From positions 1-10,531 of the forward strand of contig JAHEBI010000049.1 in NCBI GenBank assembly GCA_024642325.1: a DNA stretch of 10,531 bases, written 5' to 3'. Within the stretch, counting starts at the first letter, position 1. The number at the start of each line of letters is the position of its first letter. Source of the DNA: Eudoraea sp. (GTDB taxonomy: Bacteria > Bacteroidota > Bacteroidia > Flavobacteriales > Flavobacteriaceae). A program made the position numbers and the translations under genes. A model generated the notes under the pieces. It was given only the letters and a program-made list of their open reading frames with translations, did no database searches and was not told where the DNA came from. Below, in pieces: positions 1 through 7,061 of the stretch.

Positions 1-627
1 AGGATAATCATTCCATTTACCACTATTGCGTTTTTCCGCCCAATCTGGCGAATTCTTATCAAATTCAACAATTTTCTGACCATTAAGCCAATGTTCGACC
101 TTACCCTTATTAAAAATTATCCTGCTGCTATTCCACTCTCCCACAGGTTTCAAGGTTTTGTTTTCATTGGCTATGTGCATGGCATAGTTGGCACCGGTTT
201 TTTGCCAGTCTTCAATGGGTTCTTCAAAACCTACATCATCCAAAATCTGGTATTCCGGCCCGGTTTCATAAGGTGAATGATATATAGTATCCTCTACAAC
301 ATGATAGAAAACACCACTATTCCCGCCTTTAGAAATTTTCCACTCATATTCCAATTCAAAATTATCATATGTTTCCATACTGATGATATCACCTCCCACA
401 TCCCCGGCTTCCCCAAAACATTCAATCACACCATCTTTAATCGACCAATTTGACGGAAGAGAATTCTGGTTGTAACCCCTCCAGTCATTGGCGTCCATAA
501 GGGAAACCCATTCACTTGTTTCCATTTGAATTTCATTGGTGGCAGGTATTTCCACTTTGTTCTTCTCTGTATTCTTACAGGCACCGGTTAAAAGCACCAA
601 ACATATTATTGCTAATTGTAGTTTCAT
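1..627 (-). CDS. DUF1080 (3-keto-glycoside hydrolase/lyase-like) lipoprotein, 3' end cut by the window edge
   Basis: The frame is open from the ATG at 627 to base 1, giving 209 codons with no stop. The N-terminus is a lipoprotein signal: a short hydrophobic stretch ending LLTGAC, with Cys17 the predicted lipidation site, so the protein should sit in the periplasm or on the outer membrane. The rest matches the DUF1080 jelly-roll family: WRGYNQ near residue 49, EYEWKISKGGNSGVFYHV at 93-110, GPEYQILDD at 123-131, and EHWLNGQK at 178-185. The usual C-terminal strand block (GhIaLQDHG...FRNIK type) is missing because the window ends; I estimate about 40-50 residues are lost. Members of this family have been shown to cleave 3-keto-glycosides made by Gfo/Idh/MocA oxidoreductases, and exactly such a gene lies 11 nt upstream, so the two are probably co-transcribed. 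The family call is firm. The substrate is not readable from the sequence. Confidence 0.9.
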   Translation of the reverse strand, partial: MKLQLAIICLVLLTGACKNTEKNKVEIPATNEIQMETSEWVSLMDANDWRGYNQNSLPSNWSIKDGVIECFGEAGDVGGDIISMETYDNFELEYEWKISKGGNSGVFYHVVEDTIYHSPYETGPEYQILDDVGFEEPIEDWQKTGANYAMHIANENKTLKPVGEWNSSRIIFNKGKVEHWLNGQKIVEFDKNSPDWAEKRNSGKWNDYP

Positions 628-638
628 ATTCTTCAAAT

Positions 639-1994
639 TTAAAGTAGTTTCATCCCAACAGGATCCCATTTTATTGCTTTGTCTAAAAAATAACTGTCGT
701 TGCAGGCTAAAGCAGGGGCAGCTGCCCGATAACCAAACACCGCATCTTCCGTTACAGCTTTGCCTCCTCTGATAGCATTGAACCAATTAGAAAAATGATC
801 GTAATGAGCTCCTTTGTAACCTTCTTCGGCCTCAAAAACAATTTCTTCCTGGGGAAGCATCTTTACCCTTGCTTCGGCTATTCCGGTTTGAGATGCCTTG
901 GCCTTTAAAAATGGGTCATTGTCAAATTGTTCATTATTTCTTCTCAATATTACTTTTTCCCATTGTACATCCATTGAACCCTCGCTACCCACAATTCTCA
1001 GATAAGTTGTACCGGAAGTACCGTCAACAAAATTACATCGCAGTGAAAGGTTAAATGGAGGATGTTCTTCAGCATCAGGATAATCAAATACACCTAGAAG
1101 TACATCCGGCACTTCCCTGCCGTCTTTCCAGTAACGCAATCCTCCTGACGAATATATTTGATTTGGACCTTTGGAGTTGGTGATAAAATGAAGGCTGGAA
1201 AAAAGATGTACGAACAGATCTCCCGACATCCCTGTTCCATAGTCTTTGTAGTTGCGCCATCTAAAAAAACGTGTAGCATCAAACGGTCGTTTATTTGTAT
1301 TCATTAAAAATGTATCCCAATCTACAGTTTTTGGGGAAGCATCCTCAGGAATAGTATATTGCCATGCACCGGTAGGACTTCTTCTGGCCCAAAAACCTTC
1401 GGCATAATTTATATCCCCTATTGCTCCCTGTGCCAGAAGCTCTTTGGCCTTTTCATTTCCAAGTGAGGACATTCCCTGGCTACCCACCTGGAATACCATT
1501 CCTGTCTCCTTTTGTGCCTTTATGACTTCATGTCCCTCATCCAGGGAATGGACCATTGGCTTTTCACAATAGACATGCTTACCAGCCCTCATGGCATCTA
1601 TGGAAATTTGTTTATGCCAATGATCCGGGGTGCCAATAATAACGGCATCCACATCTTTTCTGGCCAATACTTCCTTATACTGCTTGGTCGTGAATATTTC
1701 TTTCCCCCATCTTTCCCTGGCCCTTTCAAGATGACCATCATATAAATCACAAACGGCAACCAATTTTACACCATCGTGTTTTAGAGCCGTATAAGTATCC
1801 TCCGAGCCCATACCCCCCGCGCCTATTAAAGCGATTTGCAAATTACTGTTCGCGCTGTATTTCTTCCTGCTCAAATATGAAATATAAGGCTTTGTTCCTG
1901 CGCCTATAATTGCCGGAGTACTTGCCAAAGCCAAAGTTCCTGCTCCAATATTCTTTAAAAATTGCTTTCTGGTTTGGGTAATTTTTTTTGACAT
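639..1994 (-). CDS. Exported Gfo/Idh/MocA family NAD(P)-dependent oxidoreductase
   Basis: This is a 451-residue protein with a Tat-like signal peptide (TRKQFLKN at 8-15, then a hydrophobic stretch to about residue 33). The second arginine of the twin pair is Lys10. The Rossmann domain starts near residue 52, with the nucleotide-binding loop GAGGMG at 58-63 and the family signature EKP at 144-146; Lys145 is the usual catalytic lysine. The C-terminal substrate domain contains D259 and H263 in the helix that normally carries active-site residues, and the protein ends in the IKWDP motif (441-445) common to secreted Bacteroidota members. These enzymes oxidise or reduce sugar hydroxyls using tightly bound NAD(P). 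The DUF1080 gene starts 11 nt downstream, which suggests that this enzyme makes a 3-keto sugar for that partner to cleave. The start is chosen because it places the Tat-like motif at the extreme N-terminus. Fold and export are well supported; substrate and cofactor are inferred from family only. Confidence 0.92.
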   Translation of the reverse strand: MSKKITQTRKQFLKNIGAGTLALASTPAIIGAGTKPYISYLSRKKYSANSNLQIALIGAGGMGSEDTYTALKHDGVKLVAVCDLYDGHLERARERWGKEIFTTKQYKEVLARKDVDAVIIGTPDHWHKQISIDAMRAGKHVYCEKPMVHSLDEGHEVIKAQKETGMVFQVGSQGMSSLGNEKAKELLAQGAIGDINYAEGFWARRSPTGAWQYTIPEDASPKTVDWDTFLMNTNKRPFDATRFFRWRNYKDYGTGMSGDLFVHLFSSLHFITNSKGPNQIYSSGGLRYWKDGREVPDVLLGVFDYPDAEEHPPFNLSLRCNFVDGTSGTTYLRIVGSEGSMDVQWEKVILRRNNEQFDNDPFLKAKASQTGIAEARVKMLPQEEIVFEAEEGYKGAHYDHFSNWFNAIRGGKAVTEDAVFGYRAAAPALACNDSYFLDKAIKWDPVGMKLL

Positions 1995-2106
1995 AATATA
2001 TTCTGATTAGTGAGCCTAAATATATCCATTTAAATAGAAATTTTTAAGTTTTATTACCGTAAACTAGATAAATTGATCCCTTAACCGCTTACTTTGGAAA
2101 AAATTA

Positions 2107-2129
2107 ACGGAACTCATAAAAACTTCCGT
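2107..2129. repeat. Inverted repeat upstream of the carotenoid operon, candidate operator
   Basis: The arms ACGGAA (2107-2112) and TTCCGT (2124-2129) are perfect inverted copies separated by 11 nt, so the half-site centres are 17 nt apart, on nearly the same DNA face. The repeat ends 11 nt before the -7-like box at 2141-2148 and therefore covers the -33 region, where a repressor would block polymerase. Looser matches to the same half-site theme (TTAcCG) occur at 2054-2059 and 2081-2087. Such a short repeat can arise by chance in 175 bp, so the operator role is inference from position and from the regulator gene next to it. Confidence 0.35.
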
Positions 2130-2140
2130 ATTAAATAATG

Positions 2141-2148
2141 TAAATTTG
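2141..2148 (+). promoter_or_regulatory. Candidate Bacteroidota -7 box (TAAATTTG) for the regulator-crtIBZ operon
   Basis: TAAATTTG fits the TAnnTTTG -7 consensus of Bacteroidota primary-sigma promoters and lies 21 nt before the regulator ATG at 2170, implying a very short leader. No TTG sits 17-23 nt upstream, so the -33 element is missing or weak. This would suit a promoter that depends on an activator or is held at low basal activity. The match could be chance in AT-rich DNA. Confidence 0.4.
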
Positions 2149-2169
2149 TTTAAACATTACTTGTAATTA

Positions 2170-3066
2170 ATGAACAATGTTAAAAGGTTTTTTAGTATCC
2201 GGGATTTAGAAAACCTATCCGGTATTAAAGCGCATACCATTCGAATCTGGGAAAAAAGATATGGGTTATTATCGCCTGAGCGCACAAGTACCAACATCAG
2301 GACCTATAGCCTGGCAAGTCTCCAGAAATTATTGAATATTACCCTTCTTTACAACAACGGCTATAAAATATCTAAAATCGCTAAAATACCAGAAACAGAC
2401 ATTCCTGTTATCGTCAGGGAGATAGTGGCTAAAAACAGCACTAAAAATCATGCCATCAATGCCTTTAAATTATCCATGATTAACTTTGACCCGGTTTTGT
2501 TCCAAAACACCTATAACAGCCTGCTTGCAGAAAAATCGTTTCGGGATATTTTTTGGGAATTCTTTATTCCCTTATTAAATGAACTTGGTTTATTATGGCA
2601 GACAGATACCATTAGTCCGGCGCACGAACATTTTATTACAAATTTAATTAAACAGAAAATTTATACAAGTACAGAGAAATTACAGCTGATGGAACCGACT
2701 CAATTGGATAAGGTATTCGTTCTTTTTCTCCCCGAAAATGAGATCCATGAAATTGGGCTTTTATTTATTAATTATGAAATTATTCTCCACGGATATAAGA
2801 CTATTTATCTGGGACAGACAATGCCATTGGAAAATCTGGCTGACCTGCAAACGTATTATGATAACATACATTACTTATCTTACTTTACCGTAGTACCCAC
2901 AAAAGAAAGATTAGGGAAGTACATTGCTGACTTTACTAAAATTACAAACAAGAGCAATTCCAAATTGTGGATTTTAGGCAGACAAATTCAACACCTGAAT
3001 AAAGAAAAACTTCCGCCACACATTCGTACCTTTGAATCTGCCGAACAATTATCCAAAGCATTGTAG
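2170..3066 (+). CDS. MerR-type regulator with B12-binding fold, CarH/CarA/LitR-like, heading the carotenoid operon
   Basis: The 298-residue protein has three parts. A MerR winged helix at about 7-75 includes HTIRIWEKRYGLLSPERT (22-39), typical of CarH-type rather than metal-sensing MerR proteins. A four-helix cap domain lies at about 95-170, and a Rossmann-like cobalamin-binding domain at about 180-298. In the cap, Trp143 is followed after nine residues by Glu153-His154, the W-x9-EH signature of adenosylcobalamin photoreceptors. In the third domain, E191-x-H193-x-x-G196 corresponds to the (D/E)xHxxG motif whose His is the lower cobalt ligand. Further on, S237 and G270 fall close to the expected nucleotide-loop positions, although the usual GG pair is not intact. 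Known relatives repress carotenoid genes in the dark and release DNA on illumination. The crtI start follows 21 nt later, so the regulator is probably autoregulated with the pigment genes. The family is clear; actual B12 binding and light response are inferred. Confidence 0.88.
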   Translation: MNNVKRFFSIRDLENLSGIKAHTIRIWEKRYGLLSPERTSTNIRTYSLASLQKLLNITLLYNNGYKISKIAKIPETDIPVIVREIVAKNSTKNHAINAFKLSMINFDPVLFQNTYNSLLAEKSFRDIFWEFFIPLLNELGLLWQTDTISPAHEHFITNLIKQKIYTSTEKLQLMEPTQLDKVFVLFLPENEIHEIGLLFINYEIILHGYKTIYLGQTMPLENLADLQTYYDNIHYLSYFTVVPTKERLGKYIADFTKITNKSNSKLWILGRQIQHLNKEKLPPHIRTFESAEQLSKAL

Positions 3067-3087
3067 GAATCCATTATCTGTAAAACC

Positions 3088-4554
3088 ATGAATACCAACA
3101 AGAAAAAAGTTGTAATCATAGGATCGGGGTTTTCATCCCTTTCTGCCTCATGCTACCTGGCAAAAAAAGGGTTTAATGTCAGTCTTTTTGAAAAAAACGA
3201 TACGGTTGGTGGAAGAGCAAGGCAGCTAATTACCGATGGATTTACATTTGATATAGGTCCGAGTTGGTACTGGATGCCGGATATTTTTGATCGATTCTTT
3301 GCAGATTTTGGTAAACAAACCTCGGACTATTATCAATTGGATAAATTAAGTCCCGCTTATAAAATCTTCTTTGAAGACGATATTATAACGATTGGGGATT
3401 GTATGGAGAAAATTAGTGAGGAATTTGAACGAATTGAAAAAGGCAGTTCAATACATCTGAAAAAATTTATCTCCAAGGCCCAAAAAAATTATGATATAGC
3501 CATCAACGAAATTGTTTATCGGCCAGGGGTTTCACCTTTAGAGTTGGTGACTAAGGACACCATAATCAGACTGGATCAGTTCTTTAAAACTATAAGTCAG
3601 GAAGTGCGAAAAAACTTTAAAAATCCGAAACTCATTTCCACGCTTGAATTTCCTGTTTTATTTCTAGGAGCCAAACCCAGTAAAACTCCAGCTTTTTATA
3701 GTTTTATGAATTTTGCAGATTTTGGACTTGGAACCTGGCATCCCAAGGGAGGAATGTACCAGATAATCAGGGCAATGAAAAGTCTGGCCCAGGATTTAGG
3801 GGTTATAATTCACACAGGTAGTACCGTAGAGAAGATCATCGTTAAAGGTGGTAAGGCAAGCGGGATATTGGTGAATTCTGAAATAATAGAAGCAGATATG
3901 GTATTAAGCGGGGCCGATTATCATCATACTGAAACCCTATTGGATGACTCTTACAGGCAATATTCTGAAAAATACTGGGCAAGAAAAACATTTGCACCTT
4001 CCTCTTTGTTGTTTTTTATTGGGTTTGATAAAAAATTGGAGAATATTGAACATCATAATTTATTTTTTGACACAGATTTCGGTCAGCATGCCTCAGAAAT
4101 TTATGATCACCCTAAGTGGCCAACAAGGCCTTTGTTTTATGCAAATTTTCCTTCAGTAACAGATGAAAGTATGGCACCCCCAAACAATGAAACCGGCTTT
4201 TTCCTGATTCCAATAGCCCCGGGATTGGAAGACACGCCCCAACTTCGGGACCAATATTTCGATATTATAATGAAAAGATTCCAGACCCGCACAGGTCAGA
4301 GTGTAGAAAATAATATTATATTTAAAAAGTCTTTCTGTGTCAATGACTTTAAAGAACAGTATAATTCTTATAAAGGAAATGCTTATGGAATGGCAAATAC
4401 ATTATCACAAACCGCTTTTCTGAGACCAGGATTGAAGAGTAAAAAAATTGATAATCTATTTTTCACCGGGCAATTAACAGTACCCGGTCCGGGAGTTCCT
4501 CCTTCTTTAATTTCAGGAAAATTAGTGTCTGAATTAATGGGGAAAAATATTTAA
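3088..4554 (+). CDS. crtI: Phytoene desaturase (FAD-dependent, CrtI type)
   Basis: This 488-residue protein carries the N-terminal dinucleotide-binding fold of CrtI-type enzymes: VVIIGSGFSSLSASCYLAKK at 8-27, then an acidic residue at the end of the second strand (FEKNDTVGGRARQ, 34-46) and FDIGPSWYW (54-62). The C-terminal family signature FFTGQLTVPGPGVPPS spans about 458-473 and closes the FAD site. CrtI enzymes are peripheral membrane proteins that introduce up to four double bases-pair-independent desaturations into phytoene, giving lycopene. The full family length (about 490-500 residues) is present, with no frameshift. It follows the regulator by 21 nt and precedes crtB by 9 nt, and the three functions fit one pathway. 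Product range (neurosporene versus lycopene) cannot be read from sequence alone. CrtI paralogues acting as hydroxycarotenoid desaturases (CrtD) also exist, but the direct pairing with crtB favours phytoene as substrate. Confidence 0.95.
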   Translation: MNTNKKKVVIIGSGFSSLSASCYLAKKGFNVSLFEKNDTVGGRARQLITDGFTFDIGPSWYWMPDIFDRFFADFGKQTSDYYQLDKLSPAYKIFFEDDIITIGDCMEKISEEFERIEKGSSIHLKKFISKAQKNYDIAINEIVYRPGVSPLELVTKDTIIRLDQFFKTISQEVRKNFKNPKLISTLEFPVLFLGAKPSKTPAFYSFMNFADFGLGTWHPKGGMYQIIRAMKSLAQDLGVIIHTGSTVEKIIVKGGKASGILVNSEIIEADMVLSGADYHHTETLLDDSYRQYSEKYWARKTFAPSSLLFFIGFDKKLENIEHHNLFFDTDFGQHASEIYDHPKWPTRPLFYANFPSVTDESMAPPNNETGFFLIPIAPGLEDTPQLRDQYFDIIMKRFQTRTGQSVENNIIFKKSFCVNDFKEQYNSYKGNAYGMANTLSQTAFLRPGLKSKKIDNLFFTGQLTVPGPGVPPSLISGKLVSELMGKNI

Positions 4555-4563
4555 TATTAGTAG

Positions 4564-5403
4564 ATGAAAGCTATTTTTGACCATGTTTCCTGTGAATGCA
4601 GTAAAATTGTAACTCAATCTTACAGCACTTCCTTTTCGCTCGCTACAAAAATGTTAGCCTCCTCAATAAGAAGCGACATTTACAACATATATGGATTTGT
4701 GCGGTGTGCCGACGAAATAGTTGACGCTTTCCATGACTACGACAAGGAAGCGCTTTTCAACAGATTTGAAGAAGACCTGGATTCAACATTAACCGACAAA
4801 ATAAGCCTCAATCCTATTTTAAACGCTTTTCAGCACACCTACCATAAATACGACATTCCACGTCATTTGGTTAATTCGTTTATGAAAAGTATGCGCATGG
4901 ATCTTAATAAAAGCGTTTACAGTACGGAAGAAGAATTCAATGAATACATTTATGGTTCTGCAGACGTTGTGGGCCTAATGTGCCTTCGTGTTTTTGTAAA
5001 AGGTGACGATGATCGCTATGAAACACTTAAAGATTCTGCCATGGCTTTAGGTTCAGCTTTTCAAAAGGTTAACTTTCTACGGGACCTCAAGGCGGATTAC
5101 GAACATTTAAATCGTTCTTATTTTCCAAACACGAACCTACTGGAATTGGATGAAATATCCAAACAAAGGATTATTGAGGAGATAAAAGCAGATTTTAAAG
5201 CGGGATATGAAGGAATAGTACAGCTTCCCCCTGAAGCAAAATTTGGAGTTTATACTGCTTATAAATATTACTATAAATTATTGCGTAAGCTGCAAAAAAC
5301 GCCTTCAATGGAAATTAAAAACACCAGAATACGGGTGGCTAATTATCAGAAATTCGGACTTCTTGCAAAGTCATATGTCAATTACAAACTCAATTTATAT
5401 TAG
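4564..5403 (+). CDS. crtB: Phytoene synthase (squalene/phytoene synthase family)
   Basis: This 279-residue all-alpha prenyl-transfer enzyme condenses two geranylgeranyl diphosphates head-to-head to phytoene, the first committed carotenoid step. Both Mg-diphosphate-binding aspartate motifs are visible. The first is D50-E51-I-V-D54 inside YGFVRCADEIVDAF. The second is D174-x-x-x-D178 inside NFLRDLKADY, followed by the conserved NRSYFP (183-188). YSTSFSLATKML at 20-31 is the usual N-terminal signature. The length agrees with bacterial CrtB. The gene starts 9 nt after crtI stops, and its own stop codon is one base from the crtZ start, so the three are expected to be co-transcribed and perhaps translationally coupled. 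A squalene synthase is the main alternative, but the crtI and crtZ neighbours make phytoene synthase much more likely. No GGPP synthase gene is in the window. Confidence 0.95.
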   Translation: MKAIFDHVSCECSKIVTQSYSTSFSLATKMLASSIRSDIYNIYGFVRCADEIVDAFHDYDKEALFNRFEEDLDSTLTDKISLNPILNAFQHTYHKYDIPRHLVNSFMKSMRMDLNKSVYSTEEEFNEYIYGSADVVGLMCLRVFVKGDDDRYETLKDSAMALGSAFQKVNFLRDLKADYEHLNRSYFPNTNLLELDEISKQRIIEEIKADFKAGYEGIVQLPPEAKFGVYTAYKYYYKLLRKLQKTPSMEIKNTRIRVANYQKFGLLAKSYVNYKLNLY

Positions 5404-5404
5404 C

Positions 5405-5854
5405 ATGAAAATTTTAATTTGGATCCTTATTTTCCTGGCCACTTTCGGTTTTATGGAGTTTATGGCCTGGTTTACACACAAATACATAATGCATGGTTTT
5501 TTATGGAATTTGCATAGTGACCATCATAAAAAAGATCATGGTTCCTGGTTTGAACGAAACGATGCTTTTTTTATTTTTTATGCAGTTGTAAGCATGACTT
5601 TCTTTTATCTCGCGACATACACCACCTTCTGGTACGGTTGGCCACTAGGCTTTGGAATTATGGCCTATGGTGCGACCTACTTTATGGTTCATGATATTTT
5701 TATTCATCAACGATTTAAAATGTTTAGAAATGCTAATAACTGGTATGCCAGAGGTGTGCGCAGGGCTCATAAAATGCATCATAAGCATCTTGGTAAGGAA
5801 CATGGAGAATGTTTTGGTATGCTGATTGTTCCTTTTAAGTATTTTAAGAAATAA
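5405..5854 (+). CDS. crtZ: Beta-carotene 3-hydroxylase (CrtZ-type di-iron membrane hydroxylase)
   Basis: This 149-residue integral membrane protein of the fatty-acid hydroxylase superfamily has all the di-iron histidine clusters: H25-x4-H30, H37-x2-H40-H41, H96-x4-H101 and H122-x2-H125-H126. Hydrophobic segments lie at about 3-22, 54-74 and 79-95. The enzyme adds 3-hydroxyl groups to the beta-ionone rings of beta-carotene, via cryptoxanthin to zeaxanthin, using O2 and an electron donor. I place the start at 5405, one base after the crtB stop. The same frame stays open upstream to an ATG at 5243, but that extension would lie inside crtB, does not resemble CrtZ, and would put the first membrane helix 56 residues in. 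The gene is the last of the operon and meets tlpA-like genes tail to tail. A ketolase (CrtW) is less likely given the small size and the YGATYFMVHDIFIHQRF core, which is typical of CrtZ. Confidence 0.93.
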   Translation: MKILIWILIFLATFGFMEFMAWFTHKYIMHGFLWNLHSDHHKKDHGSWFERNDAFFIFYAVVSMTFFYLATYTTFWYGWPLGFGIMAYGATYFMVHDIFIHQRFKMFRNANNWYARGVRRAHKMHHKHLGKEHGECFGMLIVPFKYFKK

Positions 5855-5916
5855 AAGCACTGTATTTCGATCCTATAAGCTGGCAGGATTAACTTCGCGA
5901 GGATACCGTAATCTTT

Positions 5917-6477
5917 CTATTGATTTAAAAGACCGTCTAGCAGACTATGTACGCTCTTGTCATTCCAATCCGCAGATCCTGTTTCTGCCACGACAATATT
6001 GCCTTTTTTATCAATAATAAATGTAGTGGGATAAGCTACGGAATAAAGGGTTTTAGGCGTAAATCCGGATTCAAAATAGACGGGTAAATTATAATTTTTC
6101 TTTGCCATAAAATTTGCCACCTTATCTTTTTTATCCCTGGCAATAAAGAAGAATCTAACCTTGTCTCCATAGGAGTCGTATAAAAGTTGCAAATCGGGCA
6201 TTTCTGCAACACAAGGGGGACACCAGGTAGCCCAGAAATTGATAAATACAACCTCTCCTTTGTAATCTTCCAGATTCGCCTTTTCTCCCTTGATATCTAC
6301 AAGTTTATAATCATAATCCTCCAGAAAGAGTTGTTCCCTCTCTGCAACAGGTACCGGATTATGAGCTATTAACTTATTAAGATATACTTTGGCGTGAAAA
6401 CCTATTGGCGTAAATAAGTATAGTCCCAATGCCAAAATAATGGCAATATTGATTAAATGTGCCTTTTTTAATTTCAC
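5917..6477 (-). CDS. Membrane-anchored TlpA/ResA-like thiol-disulfide oxidoreductase
   Basis: This 186-residue protein has one N-terminal membrane anchor (about residues 8-26) and a periplasmic thioredoxin fold. The active site is W-C86-P-P-C89 within FWATWCPPCVAEMP, and the cis-proline is Pro150 (AYPTTFIIDKKG). Proteins of this type reduce or exchange disulfides outside the cytoplasm, for instance during cytochrome c maturation; the actual client is unknown here. Translation starts at a GTG. There is little choice, because the next in-frame Met is residue 93, inside the active-site helix, and the upstream gene's stop lies only 2 nt before. It is the second gene of a tandem pair: its partner aligns residue for residue without gaps. 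No cytochrome-assembly genes are nearby to fix its role. Confidence 0.9.
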   Translation of the reverse strand: MKLKKAHLINIAIILALGLYLFTPIGFHAKVYLNKLIAHNPVPVAEREQLFLEDYDYKLVDIKGEKANLEDYKGEVVFINFWATWCPPCVAEMPDLQLLYDSYGDKVRFFFIARDKKDKVANFMAKKNYNLPVYFESGFTPKTLYSVAYPTTFIIDKKGNIVVAETGSADWNDKSVHSLLDGLLNQ

Positions 6478-6479
6478 TT

Positions 6480-7037
6480 CTAATTTGTTAATTCATTGAG
6501 AAGATTATAGATTCTTTTGTTATCCCAGTCAGCAATTCCTTCCTGTTCTACCCATATGTAGCCTTTTTTATCTATAATATATGATGATGGAGGCTCTAGA
6601 ATTGGCATGGGAGACCGCTCACCAATAATTAGGTATGTTACCGGAAAAGTAAAATCATTTTTTGTCATGAACTCTTCGACCGGAAGCTTCTCTTCATCAG
6701 TAATTATATAAAAATCTACCTTATCCTCATATTTATCGTAAAGATTCTGGATACTTTTAAGTTCTGCAGCACATGGCAAACGCCATGAAGCCCAGAAATT
6801 AATAAAAACCACATTCCCTTTGGATTTTTCAAAATTAAAGAACTCCCATTCGGCATTTTTTAGCTTCCAGTTGTAGTCTGGAATCTGTTGTTGCTTCGCA
6901 GTTTCAATAAGATGTGGTCTGAAAGAAAATATTCGATTCAACAAAATTTTACCATGATAGCCCAATGGAGTTACAAAAAAAGAAAGCACGAAAGCCATGA
7001 AGACGATATTAATTATGGTTTTCTTGCTTATTTTCAT
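6480..7037 (-). CDS. TlpA-like thioredoxin-fold protein with a mutated active site (Arg-Leu-Pro-Cys)
   Basis: This 185-residue paralogue of the downstream gene has the same layout: a membrane anchor at about 8-26, the shared TP(L/I)G(Y/F)H element at 23-28, and a thioredoxin fold with cis-Pro150 and the SYIIDKKG strand. The active-site segment reads FWASWRLPCAAE, so the nucleophilic first cysteine of CxxC is replaced by Arg86 while Cys89 remains. At codon 86 the paralogue uses TGT and this gene CGT, a single transition. The reading frame is otherwise intact and full length. Normal two-cysteine redox chemistry is not possible; the protein could be a binding or chaperone-like partner of the active copy, or be in early decay. 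It is separated from the downstream copy by 2 nt. The sequence just before it (7055-7062, minus strand) contains a TAGTTTTG box that might serve as a weak promoter after the aconitase terminator. Confidence 0.87.
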   Translation of the reverse strand: MKISKKTIINIVFMAFVLSFFVTPLGYHGKILLNRIFSFRPHLIETAKQQQIPDYNWKLKNAEWEFFNFEKSKGNVVFINFWASWRLPCAAELKSIQNLYDKYEDKVDFYIITDEEKLPVEEFMTKNDFTFPVTYLIIGERSPMPILEPPSSYIIDKKGYIWVEQEGIADWDNKRIYNLLNELTN

Positions 7038-7061
7038 TTTAATATGGTTTTTGTCAAAACT

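Noticed and set aside
1995..2060. Promoter for the minus-strand oxidoreductase unit
   Set aside because: The best -7 match (TATATTTA) breaks the consensus G and has no suitable -33 TTG, so it is not supported as a feature.
5243..5404. In-frame upstream extension of crtZ giving a 203-residue protein
   Set aside because: It lies entirely within crtB in another frame, does not resemble CrtZ, and displaces the first membrane helix; the ATG at 5405 gives the family's normal length.
5855..5916. Possible shared terminator between convergent crtZ and the tlpA-like gene
   Set aside because: Only a weak short stem (GATCCT with AGGATT, about 10-nt loop) is visible and no T-run follows it.
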